From contig NZ_AULH01000015.1 in the NCBI RefSeq assembly GCF_000425185.1, positions 62,001 through 126,000 on the forward strand: DNA of 64,000 bases, read 5' to 3'. Below, piece after piece: positions 51,000-59,840 of the stretch (positions within the stretch are counted from its first letter, which is position 1; the number at the start of each line of letters is the position of its first letter). Under the pieces are notes generated by a model that saw nothing but the letters and a program-made list of their open reading frames with translations, was not told the DNA's origin and did not search any database. This stretch comes from Pleomorphomonas koreensis DSM 23070 (GTDB lineage: Bacteria > Pseudomonadota > Alphaproteobacteria > Rhizobiales > Pleomorphomonadaceae). The translations under genes and the position numbers were made by a program.

Positions 51000-51227
51000 T
51001 CAGTGGGTGCGGCCCTTGACCGACACCAGACCCTCGCGCTGCGCCCGCTTGCGCGCCAGCTTGCGCGACCGGCGAACGGCCTCGGCCTTCTCGCGCGCCT
51101 TCTTCTCGGACGGCTTCTCGTAATGGCCGCGCAGCTTCATCTCGCGGAAAATACCTTCGCGCTGCATCTTCTTCTTCAGCGCCTTGAGAGCCTGGTCGAC
51201 GTTGTTGTCGCGAACGAGTACCTGCAC
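51000..51227 (-). CDS. rpsU: 30S ribosomal protein S21
   Basis: 75 residues beginning (V/M)[18 protein letters not shown], the alphaproteobacterial S21 form, with a basic C-terminus rich in Arg/Lys ([20 protein letters not shown]). The start is a GTG with GGGAAG upstream. S21 helps translation initiation on the 30S subunit. Confidence 0.96.
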   Translation of the reverse strand: MQVLVRDNNVDQALKALKKKMQREGIFREMKLRGHYEKPSEKKAREKAEAVRRSRKLARKRAQREGLVSVKGRTH

Positions 51228-51693
51228 GCCTGTTCTTCCCGTGTCCGGTCGCCGTGAAACCCGTCTCGCCGGGGCGGACCCACCCGCGGCAACGCATCTC
51301 AGGCGACATGATGAAACCAATCTCGCGGAAACGACGAATCTCCGCCGCAGCGCACCGGGGCACCGCAAGAGTGGTGGTTCTCTAGCAAATCGAGGCCGGC
51401 CTGTCCACAGCAGATCGGCGGATAGGCCGGAAAATGCGCCCGTCGCCCGGCGCGGCGCTTCCAGGATGCGGCCTCGGCGCCCCGGCGCACCAACCGTCCC
51501 GCCGCCCCGAGACTTCCGCGCCGATACCGGAAACCGCGTCACCCGGCTCGGGGTGATTGCCTATCCGAGGCCCGGTAGCGCATGGTTAACGCATTTTCGC
51601 CAAGATGCTCGGCATGGGATTTGCGAGAGGGACTCCGGGCCGGAGGCACGGTCCGCCCTTGATGAATGCCTGTGCGTCGGGATTGTCCTCACC
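51228..51693. other. Divergent intergenic region rpsU / glutamine amidotransferase, no gene seen
   Basis: This stretch must carry the rpsU promoter on the minus strand and that of the amidotransferase gene on the plus strand. I see no convincing -35/-10 pair, RNA fold or small gene in it. Confidence 0.35.
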
Positions 51694-52497
51694 ATGTGCC
51701 GTTGGCTCGCCTATTCCGGTCGTCCGATCTTTCTGGATACCCTGGTTTCCAAGCCCTGCCATTCCCTGATCCACCAGAGCCAGTCGGCCACCGAATGCCT
51801 TGCCGCCACCAACGGCGACGGCTTCGGCCTCGGCTGGTACGGTGCCTGGGAGGAGCCGGGCCTCTATCGCGACGCCATGCCTGCCTGGAACGACGACAAT
51901 CTGAAAAGCCTGACGCATCAGATTTCATCACCGCTGTTCTTCGCCCACGTGCGCGCCTCCACCGGCACGCCGACGACGCGCGTCAACTGCCACCCCTTCG
52001 TCAGCGGCCGCTGGATGTTCATGCACAACGGCCAGGTCGGCGGCTGGGACCGCATCCGTCGCCGTCTGGAGGCGCGCCTCTCCGACGCCCGCTACCGCGA
52101 GCGTTGCGGCTCCACCGATTCCGAAGCGCTGTTCCTGCTGCTCGACGCCGAAGACCTCGCCGCCGATCCGATCGCCGCCATGCGGGCGATGCTGGCCGAG
52201 ACGCGCCGGGCAATGACCGAGGCCGGCGTCGACGAGCCGTTGCGCCTCACCGCCGCCCTCACCGATGGCAAGCGCCTCTACGCCTTCCGCTACTCCTCCG
52301 ACGACCGGCCGCCCAGCCTCTACTGGCGGCAGGGCGACGACGGCATCACCGTGGTGTCCGAGCCGATCGACGCCGCCCACGAACAATGGACGGCCGTGGC
52401 GCCCAACAGCGTGCTGACGGTGGAACCGGGCGGCCGCGTCCGCCTCGGAAGCTTCGAGGTGGAGACCAGTCGCCGTCTCGCCACCCGCGTCGCCTGA
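51694..52497 (+). CDS. Class II glutamine amidotransferase (YafJ-like)
   Basis: 267 residues beginning MCRWLAYSG: removal of Met exposes Cys2, the N-terminal nucleophile of Ntn-type glutaminases. NGDGFGLGWY, HVRAST and HNGQVGGW complete the glutamine site. There is no fused synthase domain, so the acceptor reaction is unknown; relatives include YafJ and EgtC. EgtC belongs to ergothioneine synthesis, but no other egt gene is near. The start is fixed by the Cys2 requirement. Confidence 0.9.
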   Translation: MCRWLAYSGRPIFLDTLVSKPCHSLIHQSQSATECLAATNGDGFGLGWYGAWEEPGLYRDAMPAWNDDNLKSLTHQISSPLFFAHVRASTGTPTTRVNCHPFVSGRWMFMHNGQVGGWDRIRRRLEARLSDARYRERCGSTDSEALFLLLDAEDLAADPIAAMRAMLAETRRAMTEAGVDEPLRLTAALTDGKRLYAFRYSSDDRPPSLYWRQGDDGITVVSEPIDAAHEQWTAVAPNSVLTVEPGGRVRLGSFEVETSRRLATRVA

Positions 52498-52504
52498 GCC
52501 TTGT

Positions 52505-53587
52505 TCAGACGTCGACCCGGTTGACGTGACCCATCTTGCGGCCGGGCCGGCTCTCGGCCTTGCCGTAGAGGTGCAGCCGCGCGCGTGGGTCGGCGACGAT
52601 CTCCGCCCAGGCATCGGCGTCGGCGCCGATCAGGTTTTCCATCACCGTCGGCGCGATGGTGGCGACCGAGCCGATCGGCCAGCCGGCGATCGCCCGCACG
52701 TGGTTCTCGAACTGCGAGGTCACCGCGCCGTCCTCGGTCCAGTGGCCGGAGTTGTGAACGCGCGGCGCGATCTCGTTGACGACGAGCTGCTCGCCGCCGT
52801 CCTTGCGCACCACGAACAGTTCGACGCCGAGCACGCCGACATAGTCGAGCGCCACGGCGATGCGCCGGCCGAGATCAGCGGCGGCCGCCGCCGTGGCGGG
52901 CGCGACGGCCGCCGGCACCCGCGTTTCCTTGAGGATGTGGTGGACGTGGGAATTCTCGCCGATGTCGTAGACCGCCGAGCTGCCGTCCGCCGCCCGCACC
53001 ACGATGGCCGAGACCTCGATCGCGAAGGGAATGAGTGCTTCGAGGATCAGGTCGCGGCTGCCGAGTTCGACGACGGCGGCGGCCAGCGCCTCGCGGCTCT
53101 CCACCTTGCGCTGGCCCTTGCCGTCATAGCCGAAGCGCCGCGTCTTCAGGATGGCCGGCAGGCCGGTGACGGCGATTGCCGCGTCGATATCGACGAGGCC
53201 GCCGATGGCGGCGAAGGCCGCCACCCCGGCGCCAGCCGCCTTGAGGAAGGTCTTCTCGGCGAGCCGGTCCTGCGAGGTGGCGAGCGCCGCGGCGCCGGGC
53301 CGGAGGCGCGTGCGCTGGGCGATCACCTCGGCGGCGCGGGCCGGCACGTTCTCGAATTCGTAGGTGACGACGTCGCAGCGGTCGGCGAAGGCGGCCAGCG
53401 CCGCCTCGTCGTCATAGCCGGCGACGGTGTGGGCCTTCGCCACATCGAAGGCCGGGCTGTCGGGATCGGGGCAGTAGACGTGCATCGACAGGCCGAGCCG
53501 GGCGGCGGCCAGCGCCATCATCCGGCCGAGCTGGCCACCGCCGAGCATGCCGATCACCGAGCCGGGGGGCAGCATGTCAGGCGCCAT
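52505..53587 (-). CDS. purK: 5-(carboxyamino)imidazole ribonucleotide synthase PurK
   Basis: 360 residues, ATP-grasp fold. N-terminal [11 protein letters not shown] and TYEFENVP, then [12 protein letters not shown] in the ATP-binding part and [14 protein letters not shown] near the active site are PurK hallmarks. It adds bicarbonate to AIR in purine synthesis, using ATP. ATG 53587 has GGGGAG seven bases upstream and overlaps the purE stop by 11 bases; ATG 53575 is an alternative. Confidence 0.96.
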   Translation of the reverse strand: MAPDMLPPGSVIGMLGGGQLGRMMALAAARLGLSMHVYCPDPDSPAFDVAKAHTVAGYDDEAALAAFADRCDVVTYEFENVPARAAEVIAQRTRLRPGAAALATSQDRLAEKTFLKAAGAGVAAFAAIGGLVDIDAAIAVTGLPAILKTRRFGYDGKGQRKVESREALAAAVVELGSRDLILEALIPFAIEVSAIVVRAADGSSAVYDIGENSHVHHILKETRVPAAVAPATAAAAADLGRRIAVALDYVGVLGVELFVVRKDGGEQLVVNEIAPRVHNSGHWTEDGAVTSQFENHVRAIAGWPIGSVATIAPTVMENLIGADADAWAEIVADPRARLHLYGKAESRPGRKMGHVNRVDV

Positions 53588-54071
53588 CGACGGGCTCCCC
53601 GGCAACGGCGGCCGTCTGGCGGGCACGGAAGTCGTCGAGCCGGGCGGCGAGCGCCTCGTCCGACAGCGCCAGCACGGCGGCGGCGATGAGCGCCGCGTTG
53701 ATCGCCCCGGCCTTGCCGATGGCCAGCGTACCGACCGGCACGCCGCCCGGCATCTGCACGATGGAGAGCAGGCTGTCCTGCCCTTTCAGCGCCTGGCTCT
53801 CGACCGGCACGCCGAACACCGGCAGCGGCGTCAGCGCCGCCACCATGCCGGGCAGGTGCGCCGCGCCGCCGGCGCCGGCGATGATCACCTTGAAGCCCTC
53901 GGCCTTGGCGCCCTTGGCAAAGGCGAACATCCGATCGGGCGTGCGGTGGGCGGAAACGATCATCGCCTTGTGCGGCACGGCGAGCGCTTCGAGCGTGTCG
54001 GCGGCGTGCCTCATGGTGGCCCAGTCGGACTGGCTGCCCATGATGATGGCAACAGGCGGCTTGTCGGTCAT
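53577..54071 (-). CDS. purE: N5-carboxyaminoimidazole ribonucleotide mutase PurE
   Basis: 164 residues, class I Pur[19 protein letters not shown] and [11 protein letters not shown] shape the substrate pocket. It moves the carboxyl group of the PurK product to give CAIR. Translationally coupled to purK just downstream. Preceded on the same strand by a small DUF465 gene. Confidence 0.97.
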   Translation of the reverse strand: MTDKPPVAIIMGSQSDWATMRHAADTLEALAVPHKAMIVSAHRTPDRMFAFAKGAKAEGFKVIIAGAGGAAHLPGMVAALTPLPVFGVPVESQALKGQDSLLSIVQMPGGVPVGTLAIGKAGAINAALIAAAVLALSDEALAARLDDFRARQTAAVAGEPVDGA

Positions 54072-54156
54072 GCGGAACGTCCCCCATCCGCTCGGTCGGA
54101 AACCGTTCAAGGCGGTAGGGGAAAAGCCCGGCGATGGCAAGCCTTGGATGGCGGTT

Positions 54157-54369
54157 TCAGGCGATGATATCGGGAACCGTCTGGTCCTCGAGTTGCTGGA
54201 TGCGGTCCCTCAGCACCAGCTTGCGTTTCTTGAGGCGCTGGATCTGGATGGAATCGGCGGTGCCGAGCGACACCATCGCATCGATCGCCGCGTCGAGATC
54301 CCGGTGCTCCTGGCGCAGTCGCGCCAGCTCCAATTGCACTTGTTCGTTGCCTTCTTCCTGCCCGGTCAT
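54157..54369 (-). CDS. DUF465 (YdcH-like) small coiled-coil protein
   Basis: 70 residues, mostly one amphipathic helical hairpin rich in Lys/Arg/Gln ([37 protein letters not shown]), typical of DUF465/SlyX-like proteins. Function unknown. GAAGG nine bases before the ATG at 54369 favours it over a GTG at 54378. It precedes purEK by 85 bases. A second DUF465 gene lies at 56096 on the same strand. Confidence 0.85.
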   Translation of the reverse strand: MTGQEEGNEQVQLELARLRQEHRDLDAAIDAMVSLGTADSIQIQRLKKRKLVLRDRIQQLEDQTVPDIIA

Positions 54370-54783
54370 CCAACGCACCCTTCGCCTCGTCCCTCGCCAG
54401 TCGGCGCCGACATTAATCTAGCAGATCCGCGCCGCCTTTTCATGGCCTTCGGCGGGGAAAGCCCCCGCTTTCCGTAACGGCGCCACCAACCCCGTGCTTC
54501 TACCGCTTGCCGCTTGCGGCGAATGTGACTAGACAACGTCGGCTTCCCGCGCCGGCTCAGGATTCGACCCGTTCCCTCGATGTCGTCTCCGTACTCCAAA
54601 TCGATACAAGCCGGCGCTGGCCGTCGGCCGGAAGCGCATTTATGACGACGTCATGCATCTGATGGGCGTCTGACGCGTTAATGCCATCGAGGCTCGCTTC
54701 CGGCTGCGCGGCCGGTGCCGGCATTTTCGATGGACCAGGTTCCGCGGCAGACCCGACGGGCCGCCCGAGGCGGGAGAGAGGAC
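54370..54783. other. Divergent intergenic region before opgC, no gene seen
   Basis: Contains a perfect hairpin GGAAAGC (54456-54462) / GCTTTCC (54467-54473) in what would be the leader of the minus-strand DUF465 gene. No coding sequence is supported. Confidence 0.35.
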
Positions 54784-55977
54784 ATGAATATCAAGCCGCT
54801 CGGCAAGCGCGACCATCGCATCGACGTCCTGCGCGCCCTGGCGCTGTTGTCGATCTTCATCAACCACATTCCCGGCAACGTGCTCGAACCCTTCACGCAC
54901 AAGAACTTCGGCCTGTCCGATTCCGCCGAAGCCTTCGTGCTGCTGGCCGGCGTTGCCTCGGCCTTCGCCTATTTCCCGCGCTTTTCGGCCGGCGCCGTCG
55001 CCCTGCCGCTCGCCAAGATCGGCAAGCGCGTGGTGGTGCTCTACGTCGCCCACCTCGCCTCGCTGATAGTCGGCCTCGGCATCTTCTGCTACGGCATGCT
55101 GCGCTGGGGCATGCCCATCCTCGACACGCCGCTCAACATCGACATCATCTACGCCGAGCCGACCAAGGCGTTCATCGGCATCCCCCTGCTGACGCAGCAG
55201 ATCGGCTACCACAACATCCTGCCGCTCTACGTCTGCCTGCTGATCTTCCTGCCGGTGCTGATGCTGGTGGCGCGTTTCTTCGGCCTCGGCGCCATGCTGG
55301 CCACCTCGGTCGCCCTTTACGCCGCCGCCCATCTCTTCGCGCTCAACATGCCGAGCTATCCCGGCAACGGCGGCTGGTTCTTCAACCCCTTCACCTGGCA
55401 GCTGATCTTCGGCATCGGTTTCTTCATCGGCGTGCGCGTGCTGCGCGGCGAGACGCCGGTGCCCTTGTGGCGGCCGCTCTGGTGGCTGGCGCTCGCCTAT
55501 CTCATCGCCGCCGGCATCTACCACCGCTACAATCTCTACGGCAGCATCCCCAACGTCTCCTGGCTGCCGCGCAACTTCCAGATCAACGAGAAGCCCTGGG
55601 TGGCGCTGCCGCGCCTCCTGCACATCCTGTCGCTCGCCTACGTCATCGGCCACAGCCGGCTGATCATGGGCGCTCTCGGCCGCCTGTCGCCGAACGGCGT
55701 GCTGTCGCGCATCGGCCGCAATTCGCTGCCGGTGTTCTGGCTGGGCACGGCGCTGTCGGTGGTCGGACAGGTGCTGCTGTTCGCCGCCCAGCCGGGGCCG
55801 GTCGTGCAGATCACCTTCCTCGCCGCCGGCATCCTCGCCCAGGCGGCGCTCGCCTACTTCCTCGACTACCTCGGCAAGGCATCGAGCCGCGCCAAGGCCG
55901 ACAAGAAGACGGCGGCCGAAGTACCCGGCGAATTGCCCAGCGAGGTGGCCGCCAAGGACGCGCCGGCGGCGGCCTGA
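54784..55977 (+). CDS. opgC: OpgC-family membrane protein (acyltransferase 3-like)
   Basis: 397 residues with about ten membrane helices. It opens RDHRIDVLRALALLSIFINH, with the histidine typical of the OpgC/acyltransferase family, and carries FGLSDSAEAFVLLAG, another OpgC mark. Related proteins transfer succinyl groups onto periplasmic glucans, though many OpgC-domain proteins are uncharacterised. A short Lys/Glu/Ala-rich cytoplasmic tail ends it. GGGAGAGGAC before the ATG is a strong ribosome site. No other glucan genes are nearby, so the symbol is by family only. Confidence 0.8.
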   Translation: MNIKPLGKRDHRIDVLRALALLSIFINHIPGNVLEPFTHKNFGLSDSAEAFVLLAGVASAFAYFPRFSAGAVALPLAKIGKRVVVLYVAHLASLIVGLGIFCYGMLRWGMPILDTPLNIDIIYAEPTKAFIGIPLLTQQIGYHNILPLYVCLLIFLPVLMLVARFFGLGAMLATSVALYAAAHLFALNMPSYPGNGGWFFNPFTWQLIFGIGFFIGVRVLRGETPVPLWRPLWWLALAYLIAAGIYHRYNLYGSIPNVSWLPRNFQINEKPWVALPRLLHILSLAYVIGHSRLIMGALGRLSPNGVLSRIGRNSLPVFWLGTALSVVGQVLLFAAQPGPVVQITFLAAGILAQAALAYFLDYLGKASSRAKADKKTAAEVPGELPSEVAAKDAPAAA

Positions 55978-56027
55978 CGCCGCCCCGGCGAGCCGGCCGG
56001 GCCTGGGACATGCGGCACCCATTCAGC

Positions 56028-56056
56028 AAAAACGCCACGGACGATGTCCGTGGCGT
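56028..56056 (-). terminator. Terminator of the second DUF465 gene
   Basis: ACGCCACGGAC (56032-56042) pairs with GTCCGTGGCGT (56046-56056). On the minus strand the stem is followed by TTTTTGC. It may also end opgC transcription from the other side. Confidence 0.85.
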
Positions 56057-56095
56057 CATGCCGGATTAAGGTGTTCCGAACCGCATTGTCTGTCC

Positions 56096-56278
56096 TCAGT
56101 GCAGGACCTTGGCGTCGGCCGTAAGCTTCAGGATCTCGTCTTTCAGCGCCAGCTTTTGCCGCTTCAACTCATTGAGCGCCACGCCGTCAATGCTCGGGTG
56201 CTGACTGGCCTCGTCAAGCTCCCGTTCGAGGGCAGCGTGACGGCGCTCAAGTTCGGCGATATGCGACTGAACAGACAT
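56096..56278 (-). CDS. DUF465 (YdcH-like) small coiled-coil protein
   Basis: 60 residues: a helical hairpin (HIAELERRHAALERELDEA; LNELKRQKLALKDEILKL). A paralogue of the protein at 54157. AAGGAGG before the ATG is an excellent ribosome site. Function unknown. Confidence 0.88.
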   Translation of the reverse strand: MSVQSHIAELERRHAALERELDEASQHPSIDGVALNELKRQKLALKDEILKLTADAKVLH

Positions 56279-56600
56279 TCGGGCCTCCTTGCTGTGGACT
56301 GAGCCTCAACACAATCATCGTGTCATAATTCTGATATGAAGTCGATGGCTCCCCGCTTCAAGACGGCGGCCGCCGTTTATAAATTGCGTCTTTGGCCCAT
56401 ATCCTTGTTGTTAATTGCGAAAATGGCCCCTGCATGATTCCGGATGTTGCGATATCGACCAAGGTCTGACTGCCGGGGGTGCCAGCCGCCCGATCGATCG
56501 GCAGCGGTATACGGCCCTTTCCGGATGCGTCGGCGACGCCCGAAACGACAACGGCCGCCCCGAAGGGCGGCCGCCGCAAGACCATCCGGATGGAAGAGGA
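56279..56600. other. Intergenic region with AT-rich patch, no gene seen
   Basis: Sequence around 56310-56420 is clearly more AT-rich than the rest and probably holds the promoter of the DUF465 gene at 56096. No gene is supported. The trcR terminator lies at its right end. Confidence 0.4.
56552..56573 (-). terminator. Terminator of trcR
   Basis: CGGCCGCCC (56552-56560) pairs with GGGCGGCCG (56565-56573) around CGAA. On the minus strand it is followed by TTGTCGTTTCG. Confidence 0.7.
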
Positions 56601-57296
56601 TCAGAAGTCGTCGTCCTCGTCGGACTTGGGGGCGTTGAGGGCGTTGAGCTTGGCGAACACCGCCTCGGCGTCGAGTTCCTCCTCGTCGCGCGACGGCGCC
56701 CGGAAGCCGGTGAGCGCGTCCGGCGAGGTGGTCTCCTCGACCGGCAGCAGCGTCTGCGTCAGCACCTTCTCCGGCGACACCTTGCCCGCCTTCTCGACCT
56801 CCATGTCCAGCTCGATCTGCGAGCAGAGGCCGAGCGTCACCGGATCGGCCGGCGTCAGGTTGGCGGAGTTCCAGTGGGTACGGTCGCGGATCTGGGCGAT
56901 CGTCGTCTTAGTGGTGCCGACGAGGCGCATGATCTGCGCGTCCTTCAGCTCGGGATGGTTGCGCACCAGCCACAGGATGGCGTTCGGCCGGTCCTGGCGG
57001 CGCGACACCGGCGTGTAGCGCGGGCCGCGGCGCTTGGCCTCCGGCACCCGCACCTTGGGGTCGAGCAGCTTCAGGCGGATCGAGCCGTCCTTCTCGGCCT
57101 TCTCGATATCCTCGCGGGAGAGCTGGCCGGTCAGGATGGGGTCGAGGCCCTTGATGCCCTGCGCCGCCTCGCCGTCGGCGATGGCCTTCACCTCGAGGGC
57201 GTGCAGCTTGCAGAAGGCGGCGATCTGGTCGAAGGACAGGGCCGTGTTCTCGACCAGCCAGACGGCGGTTGCCTTGGGCATCAGGGGGGTCGACAT
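56601..57296 (-). CDS. trcR: Cell cycle transcriptional regulator TrcR (DUF1013)
   Basis: 231 residues, matching the DUF1013 family that is nearly confined to alphaproteobacteria. It opens MPKATAVWLVENTALSFDQIA and has a helix-turn-helix-like middle (AQIMRLVGTTKTTIAQIRDRTHW); the C-terminus is acidic (SDEDDDF). The Caulobacter homolog has been named TrcR for a role in cell-cycle transcription. The quinone oxidoreductase gene upstream on the same strand and the DUF1192 gene nearby are its usual neighbours. Confidence 0.9.
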   Translation of the reverse strand: MSTPLMPKATAVWLVENTALSFDQIAAFCKLHALEVKAIADGEAAQGIKGLDPILTGQLSREDIEKAEKDGSIRLKLLDPKVRVPEAKRRGPRYTPVSRRQDRPNAILWLVRNHPELKDAQIMRLVGTTKTTIAQIRDRTHWNSANLTPADPVTLGLCSQIELDMEVEKAGKVSPEKVLTQTLLPVEETTSPDALTGFRAPSRDEEELDAEAVFAKLNALNAPKSDEDDDF

Positions 57297-57423
57297 CGAT
57301 AAATCCTCTTCGCTGGTCCACCGGCCTTCGCCGGCGGCCCTCCGTCTCGTATCACGATGACCGGGGAATGCCCCCTATATACAGATCGCCCCGCCGTTCC
57401 GCAATTGACGAAGGGCAGTTTTC

Positions 57424-58428
57424 TCAGGCGCCGCCGGGCACCAGCACGATCTTGCCGATGTGGTCGGTCTCCAGCGCCGCGTGCGCCTCGGCCGCCCGAT
57501 CGAGCGGCAGCACCCGGTCGATCACCGGCGCGACGGAGCCGGCCGACAGGAGCGGCCAGACCTTGTCGTGGAGCGACGCGGCGATCGCCGCCTTGAAGGC
57601 CGCCTCGCGCGGCCGGAGCGTCGAGCCGGTGTGGACGAGCCGCTTCTGCATCAGCCGCCCGAAGTTGGCGGTCGCCTTCGCCCCACCCAGGAAGGCGATC
57701 TGCACGATGCGGCCGTCGACGGCGGCAAGCTCGTAGTTGCGGTCGACATAGTCGCCGCCCACCATGTCGAGGATGACGTCGACGCCGCGCCCGCCAGTCG
57801 CCGCCTTTAGCACAGTAACAAAATCCTCCTCGCGGTAGTTGACCGCCACCTCGGCGCCGAGCTGCCGGCAGGCGGCACATTTCTCGGCGCTGCCGGCGGT
57901 GGCGAACACGCGCGCCCCGAAGGCGCGGGCAAGCTGGATCGCCGTGGTACCGATGCCCGACGTGCCGCCGTGGACGAGGAAGCTTTCCCCGGCCTGAAGG
58001 CGCGCCCGGTCAAACACGTTGGACCAGACGGTGAAGAAGGTCTCCGGCAGCGCCGCCGCCCGGACGGCGTCATAGCCCTCCGGCCAGGGCAGACAACTGC
58101 CGGCCGGCGCCATGCAGTATTCGGCGTAGCCGCCGCCGGCCACCAGCGCCGTCACCCGGTCGCCGACCGCCAGTTGCCGCACGCCGGCGCCGATGGCCGC
58201 CACCCGGCCGGCCACCTCGAGGCCGGGAATGTCGGAGGCGCCGGGCGGCGGCGGATAGCCGCCCTGCCGCTGCAGGGCATCCGGCCGGTTGACGCCGGCC
58301 GCCTCGACGGCGATCAGCACCTCGCCGTCGGAAAGGGCCGGCAGCGGCCGTCGCGTCGGCTGCAGCACCTCCGGCCCACCGGGGCGGCTGATCTCGATCA
58401 CCAGCATGTCGGATGGCAACGCGGTCAT
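57424..58428 (-). CDS. NAD(P)H quinone oxidoreductase (zinc-free MDR family, PIG3-like)
   Basis: 334 residues of the medium-chain dehydrogenase/reductase superfamily. GVNRPDALQRQGGYPPP and GLEVAGRV are PIG3-type; the nucleotide motif is VHGGTSGIGTTAIQLARA, and no catalytic zinc cysteines are seen. It reduces quinones with NAD(P)H. Stands between trcR and the GNAT gene, all on the minus strand. Confidence 0.92.
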   Translation of the reverse strand: MTALPSDMLVIEISRPGGPEVLQPTRRPLPALSDGEVLIAVEAAGVNRPDALQRQGGYPPPPGASDIPGLEVAGRVAAIGAGVRQLAVGDRVTALVAGGGYAEYCMAPAGSCLPWPEGYDAVRAAALPETFFTVWSNVFDRARLQAGESFLVHGGTSGIGTTAIQLARAFGARVFATAGSAEKCAACRQLGAEVAVNYREEDFVTVLKAATGGRGVDVILDMVGGDYVDRNYELAAVDGRIVQIAFLGGAKATANFGRLMQKRLVHTGSTLRPREAAFKAAIAASLHDKVWPLLSAGSVAPVIDRVLPLDRAAEAHAALETDHIGKIVLVPGGA

Positions 58429-58482
58429 GGCGGGCTTCCTTCATCTTCGGGCGCGGAGGCACTCCTGCCGCCGGCGGCCAGT

Positions 58483-58947
58483 CTACAGATGCTTCTCCAT
58501 GATGGAAAACACCTCTCCGTGCTTTGCGAAGGTCTCGACCACCGTCCATCCCGACCTGGCGTAGAGGCTGGCCGCGCTGGCCGTATAGAGGAAAAGGCGC
58601 GGCAGGGCCGCCTGCCGGGCCAGCGCTTCCAGCGCGTCGATCAGGCGGCGGCCGTGGCCCTTGCCGCGATGGCCGGGCGCGACATAGAGACCGGCCAGCC
58701 AAGGGTTGAGGTCCGGCCGGCCATCGAGATCGTCGAGGCAGAGAGCCACCATGCCGATGGGCTGATCATCCTCGAGCAGCACCTGCACGATGGGCATCAG
58801 CTCGCGGCTCGCCGCGCAGCGAGCCTCGAACGCCAGCATCTCGGCGAGGCTGGTATCGCCGTCGCCGAAGAACGCCTGCCAGCGCCATGTGCCGGTGACG
58901 GGCGCAAGATCGGGGCGCTGGCGGGTGGTGACGATGGTCAGGGTCAT
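58483..58947 (-). CDS. GNAT-family N-acetyltransferase
   Basis: 154 residues. The acetyl-CoA loop is VAPGHRGKGHGRRLIDALE, followed by LFLYTASAASLYARSGW, both standard for the fold. The acceptor is unknown. ATG 58947 follows GGAAA six bases away; ATG 58977 is possible but lacks a ribosome site. Confidence 0.88.
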   Translation of the reverse strand: MTLTIVTTRQRPDLAPVTGTWRWQAFFGDGDTSLAEMLAFEARCAASRELMPIVQVLLEDDQPIGMVALCLDDLDGRPDLNPWLAGLYVAPGHRGKGHGRRLIDALEALARQAALPRLFLYTASAASLYARSGWTVVETFAKHGEVFSIMEKHL

Positions 58948-59128
58948 GGTGGTTTCCGTTACGGCGTCGATTGTCATTAAGCACGCAGAGGCGCGCCACC
59001 GCCAATCCTCGTTGGCAGTCCGGATTGCCGGCTGGTGCAAAGCCCCCTCTTCGTCGTCTTGACAGTCCGCGCCGCCGAGCCTTCACTTCCCCCTTGGTGT
59101 CGCACACTTGGAGGATGGAGGAACCCCG

Positions 59129-59317
59129 ATGATCATCGATGACGATCGGCCTCAGCCGCCCGCCGCGCATGTCGTCGGCCAGGATCTGTCGCATCTCTCC
59201 GTCGCCGATCTCCGCGAGCGCGTCGACCTCCTGCGCGCCGAGATCGCCCGCATCGAGGAAGCCCTGCGCCTCAAGGACGACGTCCGCAACGCCGCCGACT
59301 CCCTGTTCAAGTTCTAG
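59129..59317 (+). CDS. DUF1192 small protein
   Basis: 62 residues. The conserved core LSHLSVADLRERVDLLRAEI followed by an acidic helix and a SLFKF end is that of DUF1192 proteins, found almost only in alphaproteobacteria, usually next to trcR/quinone oxidoreductase genes as here. GGAGGA before the ATG. Function unknown. Confidence 0.88.
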   Translation: MIIDDDRPQPPAAHVVGQDLSHLSVADLRERVDLLRAEIARIEEALRLKDDVRNAADSLFKF

Positions 59318-59461
59318 GACAAGCCCGGCGGATACGGCAGACGCAGTCCATCAGGCGAACCGTGACCGCCGGACAGGCCCCGGAAATTCGCCGGCCGGCG
59401 AAATCCATCGGGGAACTATTCATTGTTAAGGGCGCATTTACCAGTTTCGTTTATCAAGAAG
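59318..59461. other. Leader region of the candidate small RNA, no gene seen
   Basis: An AT-richer patch (59415-59460) should hold the small RNA promoter. TTTATC at 59450-59455 could be a -10 box, but no good -35 partner is spaced correctly. Confidence 0.35.
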
Positions 59462-59558
59462 TCGATCCGCACGGTTGGATCGCGAGTGGCTCCTGTCACT
59501 CTTTTGACGCCTCCCTGTTCAACTTAGGAAGGGCCGCCCCTGGGCGGCCTTCTTTTTT
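59462..59558 (+). ncRNA. Candidate small regulatory RNA with exposed CCTCCC and strong terminator
   Basis: Three structured parts in about 97 bases: hairpin CGATCC (59463-59468) / GGATCG (59477-59482); hairpin GAGTG (59484-59488) / CACTC (59497-59501); a single-stranded TTTTGACGCCTCCCTGTTC stretch; and a terminator GAAGG-CCGCCC / GGGCGG-CCTTC (59528-59552) with TTTTTT. No frame here codes a credible protein and neither flanking gene needs a terminator this far away. The CCTCCC could pair with ribosome binding sites, like anti-Shine-Dalgarno small RNAs of alphaproteobacteria. Confidence 0.65.
59528..59558 (+). terminator. Rho-independent terminator with six T residues
   Basis: GAAGG (59528-59532), one bulged G, CCGCCC (59534-59539), loop CT, GGGCGG (59542-59547), CCTTC (59548-59552), then TTTTTT (59553-59558). 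Confidence 0.93.
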
Positions 59559-59840
59559 GGCCGGCCGGCGCGATAGTCTTCACCCCGATTTGCAGAGACT
59601 CCAACCCCACTTTGCGTTAACCTTTCCTTCATGTCCGGGCCGGCGGCCACCGCCCCTGGCATGGCTGTTGCGACCCTGCCCGTCATGTCGGGCGACTGTC
59701 CCGGAAGGGGATCGATTGCGTCCCCTGCTGGGGATTGCGGGGATGAGCGGCGGCTGCCGTCGGCTTTTCCTTGGCGAGCGGTGCCCGTCAAGTCCAGGTC
59801 ATGGGCGGCGGAGCCGAGCGTGTGGTGTAGAGGTGGCGTG
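59559..59840. other. Intergenic region before the DUF1465 gene, no gene seen
   Basis: An open frame runs from 59631 into the DUF1465 gene but its first 70 codons look non-coding. Cannot place a promoter. Together with the small RNA this makes a 523-base gap between proteins. Confidence 0.35.

Noticed and set aside
51694-52497. Ergothioneine synthesis enzyme EgtC
   Set aside because: The Cys2 amidotransferase resembles EgtC only at family level; no egtA, egtB or egtD lies near, and YafJ-like stand-alone proteins are commoner.
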